64,000 nt of DNA from Fagopyrum homotropicum (GCA_033239125.1 BSWB01000001.1:818501-882500), one strand, 5' to 3'. Counted from the first letter of the stretch, positions 36,439-48,179 are shown. Notes: generated by a model not told the origin, from the letters alone. Numbers and translations: made by a program.

Positions 36439-37270
36439 TCACCATGGCTTAGGAACATGGACGAACCAAGGTAGAAAGAATGAGAGGACTACGCATACAA
36501 GAAGGAAATTGCAATATGAGTATGCGCACGATCGCGACGTTTGTCTTTCCGCGGGAAATGTAACGTTGTTTCCGATTACGATGTTTGATCGTTCCACCAT
36601 TGGTTGTATCCTAACGATCCTCTCTTCGATTTCGTCGATTCCTTCAATGTTCTTGACGAGGTTTCCACATATTTCACACGTTCTGCACACATACCAAACA
36701 GGCGATTATATATTATGAAGGGAGTTTTTATTAATGAATTTATTTAATATAAATTTATAATATCAGTCACAACAATTACGGGTGAAATCGAAAATCATGG
36801 AAGAAAATTTCATTAAATAAATTTGATGCACTAGACAAATATGAAAAAAATAATAAAAATAAAGATTACCTAGTTTTTTTGAGGGAGAACCAGGCAACAG
36901 CACAACGATGATGCGAAATCCCGAGTTCATCTTTACAAGCACAACCCAACTCAATAAATCTCATACTCGAATCCTCATCGCCATTGTTTCCATCATCATC
37001 ACTCAAATAACAAATCCTGCAAACCTTCTCTCCATTATCAATCGCCGGTAACAATGACGGCGACGATTTCACTGCCTCACCGTCAAAACTCTCAACAGAG
37101 ATCGTCGTCTCCGCCGTTTTAACGGTAATCTCTGTCGGATGTTGATCGACGGACATGATTGAATCTGAAACATCATGAAGACGATGAGTTGGGTCCTCTT
37201 TGGTGATCTGCGGATATGAATGTTGTTGTTGTTCTTCATTGCTTATCTCTATTACAACGCTTTGATCCAT
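36439..37270 (-). CDS. RINGv (RING-CH) membrane E3 ligase-like protein, copy 1
   Basis: Two exons, 37270-36870 and 36682-36439, join inside Arg134; 214 aa. The C4HC3 RINGv zinc-binding set is Cys84, Cys87, Cys110, Cys112, His120, Cys123, Cys136 and Cys139, split by the intron between the sixth and seventh ligands. A single hydrophobic segment lies near residues 193-208 (FLLVCVVLSFFLPWFV), close to the C-terminus. This layout fits MARCH-type ubiquitin ligases that recruit an E2 at a membrane. The N-terminal 80 residues are Ser/Thr/Glu-rich and probably disordered. The intron is 187 bp, against about 920 bp in the duplicate at 53480. A TATA-like site lies about 225 bp upstream. Intact. Confidence 0.88.
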
Positions 37271-37492
37271 TGGAGATCTTTGACGCAGTTACCGTGACCG
37301 TTATGACCTTTGATGTTTACGGATTCCAAGTCAAGAGAATCGTGACGGCGAAATTTCTGTCACGGCTCCTTCTCACGGTGGCTCGTGTCTCCAACGTCCG
37401 AGAATGCTACGGTCTCTTACTTTTGAGAGCAGGGAGATCGATGTGGGAATTGTGATGTTCAACTGAGTTTTAGGGTTTGGTGCTATAAGAGA

Positions 37493-37500
37493 TTTTTATA
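37493..37500 (-). promoter_or_regulatory. Possible TATA box of RINGv copy 1
   Basis: On the minus strand CTATAAAAATC occurs about 225 bp upstream of the start codon. The same words (ttttatagaacgaaag) precede the duplicate gene at 55215-55230. Confidence 0.4.
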
Positions 37501-38855
37501 GAACGAAAGTTTGATATATAGATATATATATCTATCTATCTCATACTCTATCATGTTAAATTAAGGAAAGACGTGACTTGTTTAAGTACATACTGTTTAT
37601 TTATGGTAATTGAATATCTTTCCTTTATCATTAAAAAATAGTTTTTGAATATTGTAATTGAATATTGAAACTCAAAAAGAATCTCCATGTTATATGTAAA
37701 TAGATGTTTATATGTGTTCACATTAAGAGGACATTAATTAGGGAAAGTACTAATTCTATTTACTAAAGATTAAGATAAAGGATCAACGAGTACGAAAGGA
37801 AAGGATCGTTGTCAATTAAGGAAACTAAACCAAACACTATGAGTTTTGATTAGGGTTGTGCAAAATCAGATCGGACCGGACCGGAATTTACGGTCCGGTC
37901 TACGGTTCAGGTTTTTTTGAAAATCCGGGTTACGGTCCGGTCCTGTTTTTGGACCGTATAAAATCTAACCCGGGTTGGACCGTAAACTAGGAATTTCCGG
38001 TCCATTCCGCTGAATTTCCGGTCCGGTTCATTTCGGTCCAATCCGGTTCATTCCGGTCTGATCCGGGTCCAGCTTTGGATCGGAAAACCTAACCAAAATT
38101 GCACAATTCATGTACAAACCGATCCGGTCCGATCCGCAATATTCAAAATTGCAGAATTTACGTACAAATCGATCCGGGTCCAGCTTTGGATCTGATAATT
38201 TATTATCTATTTTTCTAAAATTTAAGAAATTTTTTTGATAAAATTTTGTAGGTAAATAGAAAAAATTATTTATAAAATAAAAGAAACTCATCGTACTACC
38301 TACTTTTCAAAGGTTTTTAGGTGATATTTTTAAATTAATCTAATTTATATTAAACCAATATTTATTTATTTTGTAGTTTATAAAAATATAATCTTCTAGT
38401 ACTCGTATAACTAATTGTCAATTAAAGGCTTATTAATTTTTTGAATAAAATGCAAATGGGTTTTCAACTATATTGAACTATATTCATCAAGAAATTGTTT
38501 CATTCTATATCTACACGTGTGAACATCCTAATAACAATCGATCAGATCTTATAGATATTTTGACTATAATTAACGAACAATATATAACAACATTAGTCTA
38601 GATTATAAATTTGAGTGGGGTATTTTAATAAAAACAAATTATAGTATTAGAAAGAGAAAGAGAGAACAAATATAACTAACATAAGATGAAATAGTTTGCA
38701 CAGTTAATTGGCATAGGACGGAGAATACGTTCAATGAAATTTAACCATATTTATAATATTAACTATTAGAAACACTATATTTATAATATTAACTTTAGGA
38801 TTACTACTTTTCATCTATTTTTGCCCTAACTCTCAACCATGATTTAAATTCAGGC
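37501..38855. other. Intergenic with CCGGTCC-rich repeat patch
   Basis: 37545-37710 is a single copy of the unit triplicated at 55.2-56.2 kb. 37855-38190 is a patch of short degenerate repeats (ggtccggtct, gatccggtcc) that begins tagggttgtgcaaaatc, which resembles a hAT-type end; no partner end was found. The rest is AT-rich with no gene. Confidence 0.45.
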
Positions 38856-38871
38856 TTACTCGCGCCAAGAG

Positions 38872-38944
38872 GGAGTGCGCCTCCGCGCCAGTCCTCGCGC
38901 ATGCGGACTGGGGATGCACGAGGACTGGCGCGGAGGCGCACTCC
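38872..38944. repeat. Perfect 26-bp GC-rich inverted repeat (hairpin)
   Basis: Arms at 38872-38897 and 38919-38944 are exact reverse complements (ggagtgcgcctccgcgccag and onwards), with a 21-nt loop. It lies just beyond the 3' end of the LINE gag remnant on the minus strand. Confidence 0.9.
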
Positions 38945-39730
38945 GCCTCCGCGTCCCTCTGCCCGTTATACTTACCGTCTTGTTTTGTTTCAATCGCATG
39001 AGGTGAAGCCGCAATTTTTTACTTTTCCACGCATGGGATGTTGACGTCCAATTCATGCAACCTATCGTGATCCCCATTATCTTTTGTAACATGACACGTA
39101 GCCTCTTCTTTTGACTTGTTAATGCAGGAGTAATCTTTACCTCCCTTTGCATGCGTGGCCTCCACTTCCTCCACAGTCGGTGTAGCTGCATGGCCCTCAC
39201 CGTCCTCATCATGGCATACTTCCAGCACATGCATGGACTGATGGCACCTAGCACATCACCCGCACCGTGTGCTTGCACTTGAGTGCATGCCTCGCAAGTA
39301 GCAGTGATCGTGTCTACCTTTGCTTGCTCTTCATCACCGTTATTATACCTCTCCATATCCTGCGTAGTCTCCACGTCCACATCATGAGAAGTAGTTGACT
39401 GTTCCACCTGGGCAGTGTCAACCACTTCTGATTGTGTACCGTCCGTGGATGCGTTCTAACCTCCCACGTCCGGCTGTTCATCGCCCTTTCCAGTCGACTC
39501 CCTCTAGCTTATATGATCATGTTTCTCTGTCTCTTTTCCATCCTCCGTCATGAGTTCATCCGGCTTCGACTGGTCAGCAGGGGTCATTACTTCCACATCC
39601 CCAGTAGTGACCACCTCTACTTTATCAAGCATAACCTGAGGGTGGTCCTTCTTAAACTTCACATTGCCTCTGTTATTGAATGTACAACCAACTTGCGTGT
39701 GTCCAAGTGAGAGGCAACCTGAGCAGTATG

Positions 39731-39926
39731 AAGGCTCGTTCTCGTACAGCACCTTACAAACTCTAACATCCCCATCCTCAAATGCAACCTCGAAGGCTCG
39801 TTCTCGTACAACACCTTACAAACTCTAACATCCCCATCCTCAAATGCAACCTCGAACTCCCTCGTGATCTCTTTGGTGACGTTAAGCTCGAACTCCCTCG
39901 TGATCTCTTTGGTGACGTTAAGCTCG
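39731..39926. repeat. Two adjacent tandem duplications in the LINE gag remnant
   Basis: A unit of about 62 bp beginning gaaggctcgttctcgtac is present twice (39731-39792 and 39793-39854). It is followed directly by a 36-bp unit, gaactccctcgtgatctctt and onwards, present twice (39855-39890 and 39891-39926). Confidence 0.85.
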
Positions 39927-40055
39927 ACCAAAACTCTCGCGGGCAGGCCCAATGCGCGAGGCACTCGCAAGGCGCCCCTCGCGCAAGGCGCCGGCACACC
40001 GGATAACATCACTCTTTAAATTAGTATAACATTCGAATTAATGAACAAAAGGGTA

Positions 40056-40400
40056 CAGGTTGACATACTATACTAATGACATGGGACATATAAACCGAAA
40101 CATTAACTAGGATTGTTAGAGGCCGCGCGAACGCAGGCCCCCGCTGACACAAATTATGACGTACACTCTACCACTATGGGAAGATGTTGAGTCAGCACAC
40201 CTCCAAATGTGCAATGGAGGTCACTGTCTCAGGCCACGTGTCTGGTTGATCATACGTAGACCCCGTCCAGGTAAGTAAGTAATCCAGAGCCACTATTTTT
40301 GGATTTATACTCATCGCATCCCCATTTCTTCTCTCGAGTGGGCGATGTGGGAAGCTTTACAAAAATCAAAGCACACTAACAAACGAGGGAAATGTGAATA
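40056..40400. repeat. Dispersed structured repeat, copy 1
   Basis: Shares ggccgcgcgaacgcaggccc, a short hairpin, gaccccgtccaggtaagta and gatgtgggaa with copies near 42234, 48481 and 57340. Here the hairpin stem is gcaca/tgtgc (40195-40199 with 40208-40212). The family is not recognised; no coding frame. Confidence 0.65.
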
Positions 40401-41631
40401 ATAATATGTGTGTACTGGAGTTCAAAATAAAGGATCTTCTGTATAAGAAACTCTGAATCTGATTATAGCAAATCTTCAACTATATATTGATTATAATTAT
40501 GATTTTCTTACTGTAGTAGGATAGTGTGTAGGAAACTCTGATTATAGCAAATCTTCAACTATATATTGATTATAATGATGAGTTTTTGAATGTAGTGTAT
40601 GATATGTATAAGAAACTCTAAAGGTGTTTAGATTTTTTAAGGGGTAAATGAATTTAGATTAAAGTTATGTAATGTGAGCTAGGTTATCACAATAAATTAA
40701 GAAACAAACTAATAAAATATTAGCAAAGAATTTTTTAAATTAAAAAACAGGTTATCTTTTAATATTGTACACTAAATATTAAAACTATTTTAGACTTTCT
40801 TATACTATATACCATATGGGTAAAAATATTATTTGTAAACATTTAACATTAATAAAACTTGCTATGACTCCTACGTGAGGCTACGGAAAGAGGCATACAA
40901 ATAAGGTTGTAACGGAAATTTCAAGACCCTGTAAGAAAACCTTCGAAACAAACTGTTTGTATGAATAGGTCAAGTGTTGGACGAGCAGCCAATAAAATGT
41001 GCAACTATTGTCGTAACAAGTAGTAGATTAAGTTTAAGGACATTTATCGTAAATACAGAGTTTCAAAGACCACCGGTTCTCTTTATGCCTAAAAAAAAAG
41101 TTTCAAAGATCTGTATTTACACCGAAAAAGAAAGAACTTAAAGGTAAAACGATGGCATTATGAACACAAAGAGATGTATGGTGTTAATTAATGAATTAAA
41201 AGAGTACAAAGTGTTAGATCGCCTTAGAAAAGCATATAGTTATTAGAATGGTGATTACTCTCGGTAAAAAGAAACCGGAAGAAAGTTCGACACGATCAAA
41301 CAGTGGAGTGGGGTCGTGTGCAACTGTTCATACAAACACATGACTCAAAGTATCGTGTGCATACAAGAGTACACATACACGTTAGACTCATGCCCAACAC
41401 ATAAGCTCAGTAAGATTTCATCACGAAACCAAATGCCAATAAGAGGATCAATACACTGACTTCATATATTATGTCCAGATTGTGAGAACTTATTATCCCC
41501 AATAAGTCTCCAACTCTATTAAAAGCTCCCTCGTCCATTGTCTTGCTGCTTTAAATAAGAGAATGACAGGCTTGTTGTGAGGAAGAGAAATTGAGGAGTC
41601 GGGTGAAATATAGTGAGATCACGTGGATTTA
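40401..41631. other. Intergenic, AT-rich
   Basis: A local repeat of gattatagcaaatcttcaac occurs at 40463 and 40541. No gene is seen up to the MITE at 41632. Confidence 0.5.
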
Positions 41632-41918
41632 GGGCACGTTTGGTTTCAACTCCGGAATCGAAAACGGAATGGAAACGAATATAGTCCATACATATGCCCT
41701 TATTCATGGAAATTTTTGGAATCATTCCTTGTGATTTGAAGTGAATGGGGGTAGAGTTTGATTACTTTTGATACCATATAGTGTAATAAAATGTGGGGAA
41801 TCAAGAGCATTTTGCCTTAAACCATAAGGAATGATTACATACAGTATTATGAATAAGGATATAGTTATGAACTAAATTCGTTTATATTCCGTTTCCGTTT
41901 CTGGAAACAAACGGGCCC
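41632..41918. mobile_element. PIF/Harbinger-type MITE, copy B
   Basis: A 287-bp element with ends GGGCACGTTTGG and ACAAACGGGCCC, flanked by a perfect TTA target duplication (41629-41631 and 41919-41921). Same interior as copies A and C. Confidence 0.9.
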
Positions 41919-42233
41919 TTAATGGTTACCAGAATTTTGCACGATTTTATAAAACCGCCAAACGTTCTTTAACTAAACAGGAAAAAAAAACTGAAAGAAG
42001 GATTCATTTGAACTCTCTAGTTCACAATTCACCCTTCTTCTTCCCTATTATGAACAACATCTTGATCTTCAATTCCAAAATAGCAAACACAAAAACCCAA
42101 TAACAAGATAAATCCAATAATCTGATTTTCAATTCCAATTCATAATGTAATTTTCATTTATAGCAAGATTATGACATACACTCTCAAATTATGACAAGTA
42201 AACCAAATACTCAAAAGTTGAACTTAACTGAAA

Positions 42234-42540
42234 GGGGCCGCGCGAACGCAGGCCCCCGCTGACACAAATTATGACGTACACTCTCCCACTATGGGGAGAT
42301 GTTGAGCCGGCACCCCTCCGAAGGGTGCAATGGAGGTCACCGTCCCAGGCCACGAGTCTTATTGATCACACGTAGACCCCGTCCAGGTAAGTATGTAATT
42401 CAGCCCCACTATTGTCTTATTTATATTCATTGGCATCCCCTCATCCTCCCTTGAGCTATCGATGTGGGAACTTCACAAATATCTGAAAGCCTCAATACAA
42501 AGGAGGGAAATATGCAAGAGAATACTAACTCCACTCTGCA
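42234..42540. repeat. Dispersed structured repeat, copy 2; left edge of TAF8-lipase block 1
   Basis: Same family as 40056. The hairpin reads gcaccc/gggtgc around loop ctccgaa, where copy 1 has gcaca/tgtgc. Homology to 57396 begins here and continues through the TAF8 and lipase genes. Confidence 0.7.
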
Positions 42541-44100
42541 CTTTGTTTACGCCAAAAATACATATAACTCAAATTCTAAATTCAATCTGCATTAGAGTTT
42601 AAATAAACCCTCTAGATCTTGTATATAAGAAACTGATAAGAAAAAAATCTTCAACTACATTGATTATTGTAATGAGTTTTTTTTACCACAACAATAATAA
42701 ACGGTTGAGAAAAATACATGTTAGTATATAGATAATAATTATAAATCAATCTGGGAATTTCGAACCCCAACACCAATTTTTCTTGATTCCGAACTTCGTG
42801 TTCTCATCCGCAAGGATGCTTTAGGTTGGACTACATAGGTCAACCTAACCGCTTTCCGTTTATAAAAAAAAAAAAAAAAAACTAGTTAGGAGTATTTTAT
42901 CACGTCGAATACGGGCTTTATTTACCTTCATAGTGCATCTCCGACTATTTTTTGGATTATTTGAGGATTTGAGGTGATACAAACCTTGTTTTGATGTCCC
43001 TCTTCGTCTTGATCTACTTGTGAACAACACTCTTTCAACAAACCTCTTGTTCTAGATTTGAGATCTTTCACCCTACTGTTAGAGTTGAAAATTTGACTTT
43101 TTCAAGGAATTGAAATTGAAATTTTTAATCTTTTTATTGAGAAAAGTTGTTTGAGCTTTTGAACAAAGCATGAAGCTTTACACAAATTTGTCTTGTTTAT
43201 GAACAACGATTGGGGTCACACTATCTATGTAATCTGTTTCTTTGACCAAGAATCACAAATTCCTGAATATTTGTCTATAAAATCTTATTGGAATAAAACT
43301 TGTATCCGATCAACTTGAAAGCATGGAAGTTTTTTCCTTTTTAAACTAATCTTTGAAGTCATGAACTAGTTTGAGCGAAAGTTTTCGTATGAATAAGTAT
43401 CGTGATTTTCGTTGAGGTGGATATTGACATGTTCTTGTTTTCAAACTCTCCTACAGATTCCGGGAATATATAGAGTCGTGTCTGGATTGCGGTCGTGGTG
43501 GTGTGCTTTAATGACGGTTTCTTTTGATGGGAGGCTCTTCCCGAATTCCCGTCATTCACTTTCCCGGGAGTTCATGTTTCTGTTGTACATGCAACTGGTG
43601 GTGCTATTTTGATAGTGCTTGGCTCACCCATTCCCGCTTCATCTTTGTGAGACGCTTTTCGTTTTCATGTTGATAGTCCTCATCCGGCTTCACCTCTCTT
43701 CTCTTTGACTCCGTTTTGATCTTCTCGGACATCTCATCCCGGATCTCCGATTTTGATCAACTTTGTGCTCACCACTTTTTATAGGATTTCAACACCGTAG
43801 CAGATTACTTGCGTTGCATGGCTTTGCGTCAGCGGCTGGTGCTACCGGAAGATGTTGATGACCTCGTCCGTTTGGATGACTTGGGGCTTCCCTTTTGCTT
43901 ACCCTTGTTTAAAAAAACAAAAAAAATCACGTCGAATACGGTTATATTTCTTCTTCGCCCAAAAGACACCCTAATAAAATTCACTTTAAGAAGAAGGTTG
44001 AGAAGAGCCGCAAAAGCCTCAAACAAATTCTCTTCAGTTCAAAACCCATTTATAGCATTTGAACTCAACATTCCTCCTGTCGGCGGCGAACCATTTCGCC
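42541..44100. other. Upstream region of TAF8 copy 1
   Basis: Homologous to 57690-59228. It contains 43395-43620, a better-than-average composition patch (tctcctacagattccgggaa ... tcccgggagttcatgtttc) with frames of 66 codons on both strands and no recognisable product. The TAF8 leader starts near 43925 (atcacgtcgaatacggttat), a block conserved before all three TAF8 copies. Confidence 0.5.
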
Positions 44101-44820
44101 ATGGTCGCCGGGAAGTCCAAACCACGAGCAAAAGTTCAACCTCCTCCTCCTCCTCTATCACCTTCTCAGTTCTCTCATTCCGCCACAAAGGTCGCCGTCG
44201 CCCAACTTTGCCGCTCAGCCGGCTTCAAAGCCTGCCAACCCTCCGCTCTCGAAGCCCTAACTAAAATATCTACCCTTTACATCGAATCCCTTGCCCGTTA
44301 TGCGGCTGATAGTGCCAATGTATCCGGAAGAACGCAATCCAACCTCATTGACGTGGTCTGCGGTTTGGACGAGCTCGCTTCTCCCATAGGATTCTCTGGT
44401 GCTTCCCGCCATGGAAAGTGCTTACTAAGTTCCGGAGTATTGAAAGAGCTCCGGTCATTTGTTGGAACCACCAAGGAGTTGCCTTATGCCAAGCCGATGC
44501 CAGTCCGGCCTAGTGATCATGTGGATTTAGTGATTGGAGATGATCGCCGGAGAAGACCGGAGGTTCCTTCGTGGTTGCCCAAATTTCCTGATGTGGTGGA
44601 TGTGAATGACGATCGAGGTCGGAGCGAATTGTATTGGGAGGAGAAGAAGGTTGAAGAAGGGGTAATGATGCAGGAGTCGTTGAAAAAGGAGAAAAGAAAA
44701 GCAAAACTGTTGCCACTAAGACGAGATAGAGTCAAATTTAGGGTTTTAGGCAAGAAGAAAGGTAATATTGATGGAACGGATAATGGTAAAATTTGTGTTT
44801 TTGAAGAAATTGATGTTTGA
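44101..44820 (+). CDS. TAF8: TAF8-like TFIID subunit (BTP histone-fold protein), copy 1
   Basis: A 239-aa single-exon protein. The ATG at 44101 (MVAGKSKPRAK) is chosen because it is the only start shared by all three copies. A Pro-rich start is followed by a bromodomain-associated (BTP) histone fold at about 24-93 (SHSATKVAVAQLCRSAGF ... GRTQSNLIDVVCGLDEL). A TAF8 C-terminal-like motif lies at about 127-165 (LPYAKPMPVRP ... PSWLPKFPD). A basic Lys/Arg-rich tail follows. This pattern matches plant TFIID subunit 8-type proteins, which pair with another histone-fold TAF in pre-initiation complex assembly. It is shorter than many TAF8 proteins. Intact; about 97% similar to the other two copies by eye. 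Confidence 0.85.
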   Translation: MVAGKSKPRAKVQPPPPPLSPSQFSHSATKVAVAQLCRSAGFKACQPSALEALTKISTLYIESLARYAADSANVSGRTQSNLIDVVCGLDELASPIGFSGASRHGKCLLSSGVLKELRSFVGTTKELPYAKPMPVRPSDHVDLVIGDDRRRRPEVPSWLPKFPDVVDVNDDRGRSELYWEEKKVEEGVMMQESLKKEKRKAKLLPLRRDRVKFRVLGKKKGNIDGTDNGKICVFEEIDV

Positions 44821-46681
44821 TCTGGTGATCTTTAGAGATCAAAGGGTTTATACCTTCTGCTGTATAGTTTCACAGTTAACATTCATATAATGGAATAGCT
44901 AGAAGAAAGATATAGTGATTCATGAGAGGCAATATTCAAGGCAGAAATTTTGAAACGGAAGTAGTTTAGTATTTTTGGCACATCTTTCTTATTCCTTGCT
45001 TATGTTGAAGGTACTTCATGCCCTTTGATGGAGAGTGGTGTAAAAGCCCAGTTTCAACATAGCCGAAGGCTTATTGAAGTTTTGGAGCACTTGTTTGCAT
45101 TTTACTGTCTTTCTGTTGACATATTGGTAGAATTCTAGCAACAAAGATCAATGTGATCCATCCAGAATTTGAATTCTAAGGATTACATAACAGCTGATTT
45201 TTCCTTGAGTAGTTCATTGGGGACATGGGCAATGGATTACTTTGGAAAAAGAAATTTTCAGTTTAAGATGAAGATGATATGAGAACGTGGAACTGAAACT
45301 CTTACTAGTGAAAGAAGTTCCAAGATGGTTGAGGAAAAACTCAAGATTGCATAAGACCCGGATTCTCAGTTCGTTAAGGTCAGCAAGATTGCAGAAATGC
45401 TGCACTCTCTGAAACTGGTGCAGCAATGAGTTACTTTGGAAAAGAAATTTTCAGTTTAAGATGAAGATGATATGAGAATGTGGAACTGAAACTCTTACTA
45501 GTGAAAGAAGTTCCAAAAGGGTTGAGGAAAAACCCAAGATTGCATAAGACCCGGATTCTCAGTTCGTTAAGGTCAGTAAGATTGCAGAAATGCTGCACTC
45601 TCTGAAACTGGTGCTTGTCAACTGTTTGCTAAGTATGCAGTGTTCTAATCTTCTTTTTGAACTTAGTATCACATTATTTGCTTGTTTATTTATGTCTGAT
45701 ATTACATTTGTATAGATGTCATAATGCCTCGATGCAGAGGACTCACAGATGGCTTACCACTAGTTCCATCGAGAAACAAGTAGTCTAAACTTTGCATCTA
45801 TGGTCAATGACATAAAGGTTCAAATCTTTCTCAATTCTCTTTTTAGGTTTCAATTTTTAGTTATTGCATCCTTTAATGAATTCTTATGTACTGGTTGGGT
45901 TTTCGAGTACAACATTTGGAATGAAGTGAAATGGTTCCTTATTTCTTCTCTATGCTTGTGCACATAACTCTACTAGGGTCTACCCATCAGCAGTAGATCT
46001 TCTCAAACTGTTTAAGAACTTTAAGATGAGAAGTCGAAGCTATAAACCGTAATGAAAACTTGTGTTGAATCAATAACCAATACTATAATCCCTTTGAGCT
46101 AGTTTCATCCCATGGTTTTCCCTCTTGTGAATCTGTGACCCAGAAAGGAATGCAAAATCAATCAGGATATTACTCCCTAATACATTTAGAAGAATTAATA
46201 CTTCTGTTTTGGTTTGAGCTAGAAGAGCTTAAATTTACTGTTCAAAAAAATCCTCTTCTGTTATACATGCTTTCCAGTATGTTATAAAGCTTCCATTTTT
46301 GTTCATGAACTATAATCTTGCATGAACTTTCTGCAAAACGCAACGTTGTTCCTTGCATTCGAGGTTATAGGTTAGATTTTTTTCTATGTTATAAGTTGTT
46401 TATGAACTTCTCAATCGGAATGGTTAGTAGTTTTCTGTTGAAATGTTGCCTCTTTTCTTAATGTAAGAATGTTAGATGCAAATATGTTATGAATTTGTAC
46501 TTGTATTGTTATTATACCATTTGAAAATGCAGACACAAGCAAATGAATTCATAACATGAACACAAGAATAAATTATACAATATGAAGTAATTTACAAATA
46601 AAGTCATAACATTAACACAAGAACAGAAACGAGATAAAAGACCGTCCAACACGACAAATGCACCACCCGATTGGAATCGAG
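44821..46681. other. Spacer between TAF8 copy 1 and lipase copy 1
   Basis: Homologous to 59952-61744. It starts with the TAF8 3' UTR, holds a 194-bp tandem duplication (45229-45615), and otherwise shows no gene. The convergent lipase gene ends at 46682. Confidence 0.6.
45229..45615. repeat. 194-bp tandem duplication downstream of TAF8 copy 1
   Basis: Units start at 45229 and 45423 (gcaatg(ga/ag)ttactttgga...) and end in gctgcactctctgaaactgg. The same two-unit structure with the same period exists at 60360-60747, so it predates the block duplication. Confidence 0.85.
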
Positions 46682-48179
46682 TCAATCAAACTCGGGATTA
46701 GGCAAATCATCTTCAGCAGGCTCACTCCTAATCCACTCTCCATCGTCTCTTAACACCATCCCTTTGTTCTTCTGAACCCACCAACTTGTCGGAACCAGAA
46801 GCTCTTCCTTGAGAAAATCACAAGACTTATTAACCAAAGCCAAGCTCCTCTTTATCTTCAGCTCAAACTTGCCCTTCTTGTCATGCCATCCATTCACCAC
46901 ATGAAGTAATCCCTGAAGATTGTGCCAATCACCAGGGTTCTTCGAGTCCTTTAAGTATGGAGACTTTCTTGTGTCGATCTTAAGCTCTGTCCCGGTATTT
47001 TCATACCCCAATATGCTTGTCGGGTAATGTGGGATCACATCGATTACGTTCTTGACATGAAGGGCTTTGAGATTCGAGTGTGAATTGAATCTTTCGTTGA
47101 AGTTCTTGTTGCCCACTTTAGGGCATCCGAAGACGATTGCACATACGGGGATCGATTGTGTTAGATTCTCGGCCACGTCGAATGCACTTATGACCGAAAG
47201 GCTTGCTCCTAGGCTGTGACCCGTAAAAATGATGCTAATGTTCTCGTCTTGGTACCTGTTAATGATCAACAACATTTAACCCAATCCAACGGAAATTGGA
47301 AGAGTTGTTCATCAACCTTATATATTCGGACGACGTTACAAAGATTAGTTACTCACCTGTTGATCAACTCCTTAAGCCTAGTCAAGAGCTGGATCCTAGC
47401 GTTGACTTTGGTAAATGGCGACTTAGGATCATCAGAAACATACATGCTCAACCAACCCTTCATCACCTTCGGATTGCCGTCGTCAACATTATCATCATCA
47501 TCTCCACCATCATCTCCACCGTCGATCCCATGATGCCCCTCCCCCAACAACACCTTAGCAGATTGAAGCTCCGCGGCAAGCACGTCGACCCACTCGTAAC
47601 TCCTATTGGTTCCACGCCATACCACATAGATCTCCCTTCGACCAAGCCGGGCACTGACGTGGTCATTGCTGACTGCCACATAGCCAATCCAGTTGGACTC
47701 GCGGTCCCACCTCTCCCTTGAGTGTGATTTCAGAAGAAACGCCTCCGGAAGACTAACCCGTGCGGTGGCATAGAGGAATCCGACGACGTTGTAGTCATCA
47801 GCCCGAGGAAAGAACACCTAATAAAATACTTATCAGAAATTTTGAAAAAACTAACCCGAAACAAATTGAATTTTGAAAAAACTAACCCGAAACAAATTGA
47901 CAATAGAAGAAGATAACCTTCTCGAGGATAGACTTCTTTCCGTAGAAGCTACAACCACAATATTTCGAGGTTTTGTCATTGATGAAGGTGTCGTGGGCAA
48001 CTTGGCTGAGGTCACCGCAATGGATGATTAGGCGGCGGAGATCTATGCGGGTTCAAGAGCCCATCCCAGTTCTTGCTTCCTAGAAGCTCTTCCCATGGTG
48101 TTTGTTCTTCTTCTTGATCTTTCATGGCTAATGTGGCTTCCCATGGTGTTTGTTCTTTTTCTTGATCTTGATCTTTCAT
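46682..48179 (-). pseudogene. Class III lipase / phospholipase A1-II-like, copy 1 (frameshifted)
   Basis: Three exons correspond to copy 2 of the lipase at 61745-63812: 48179-47918, 47817-47357 and 47255-46682. Exons 2 and 3 are open and hold WIGYVAVS, IYVVWRGTN, GWLSMYVSDD, the GHSLG nucleophile elbow (FTGHSLGAS), NVIDVIPHYP (Asp) and a His-rich DWHNLQGLLH block. Exon 1 is damaged. After WDGLLNP it reads HRSPPPNHPLR, where the intact copy has MSLDLRRLIIHC, because of a net 5-bp loss near 48042-48050. Its 262-nt length breaks phase with exon 2. The N-terminus also has a short in-frame duplication (EQTPWEATLAMKDQEEEQTPW). A shorter protein from an internal start cannot be excluded. It has only one unit of the Asp-rich insert. 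Confidence 0.8.

Larger units (their letters stand above)
33546..37545. repeat. Segmental duplication unit R (source): RABA1 copy 2 + RINGv copy 1
   Basis: From near the RABA1 leader to beyond the RINGv promoter, gene order, orientation, introns and spacers match 50795-55240. Both RABA1 introns share a private insertion. This copy keeps the RABA1 promoter and an uninterrupted RINGv frame, so it is the likely donor. Confidence 0.85.
38856..40012 (-). pseudogene. Non-LTR retrotransposon ORF1 (gag-like) remnant
   Basis: Read on the minus strand, about 39960-39500 gives RVLVELNVTKEITREFEV, VCKVLYENEPSYCSGC and LGHTQVGC. This is the region before, and the knuckle of, the CCHC domain (CX2CX4HX4C) found in plant LINE ORF1 proteins of the DUF4283/zf-CCHC_4 type. 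It continues as a charged linker of low complexity (VETTQDMERYNNGDEEQAK, about 39425-38860). Two short tandem duplications at 39731-39926 shift or pad the frame. No reverse transcriptase is present, so it is a dead 5' portion. Confidence 0.7.

Noticed and set aside
36362..36718. 118-codon plus-strand ORF (170 codons in the duplicate at 53403)
   Set aside because: Overlaps RINGv exon 2 in antisense; the minus-strand exon has conserved ligands and splice sites.
39432..39710. 92-codon plus-strand ORF
   Set aside because: Antisense to the LINE gag remnant, which has a recognisable CCHC knuckle on the minus strand.
43809..44264. 151-codon ORF starting upstream of TAF8 copy 1
   Set aside because: It runs into the TAF8 coding region in another frame; its counterparts at copies 2 and 3 differ in start and end, while the TAF8 frame is conserved.
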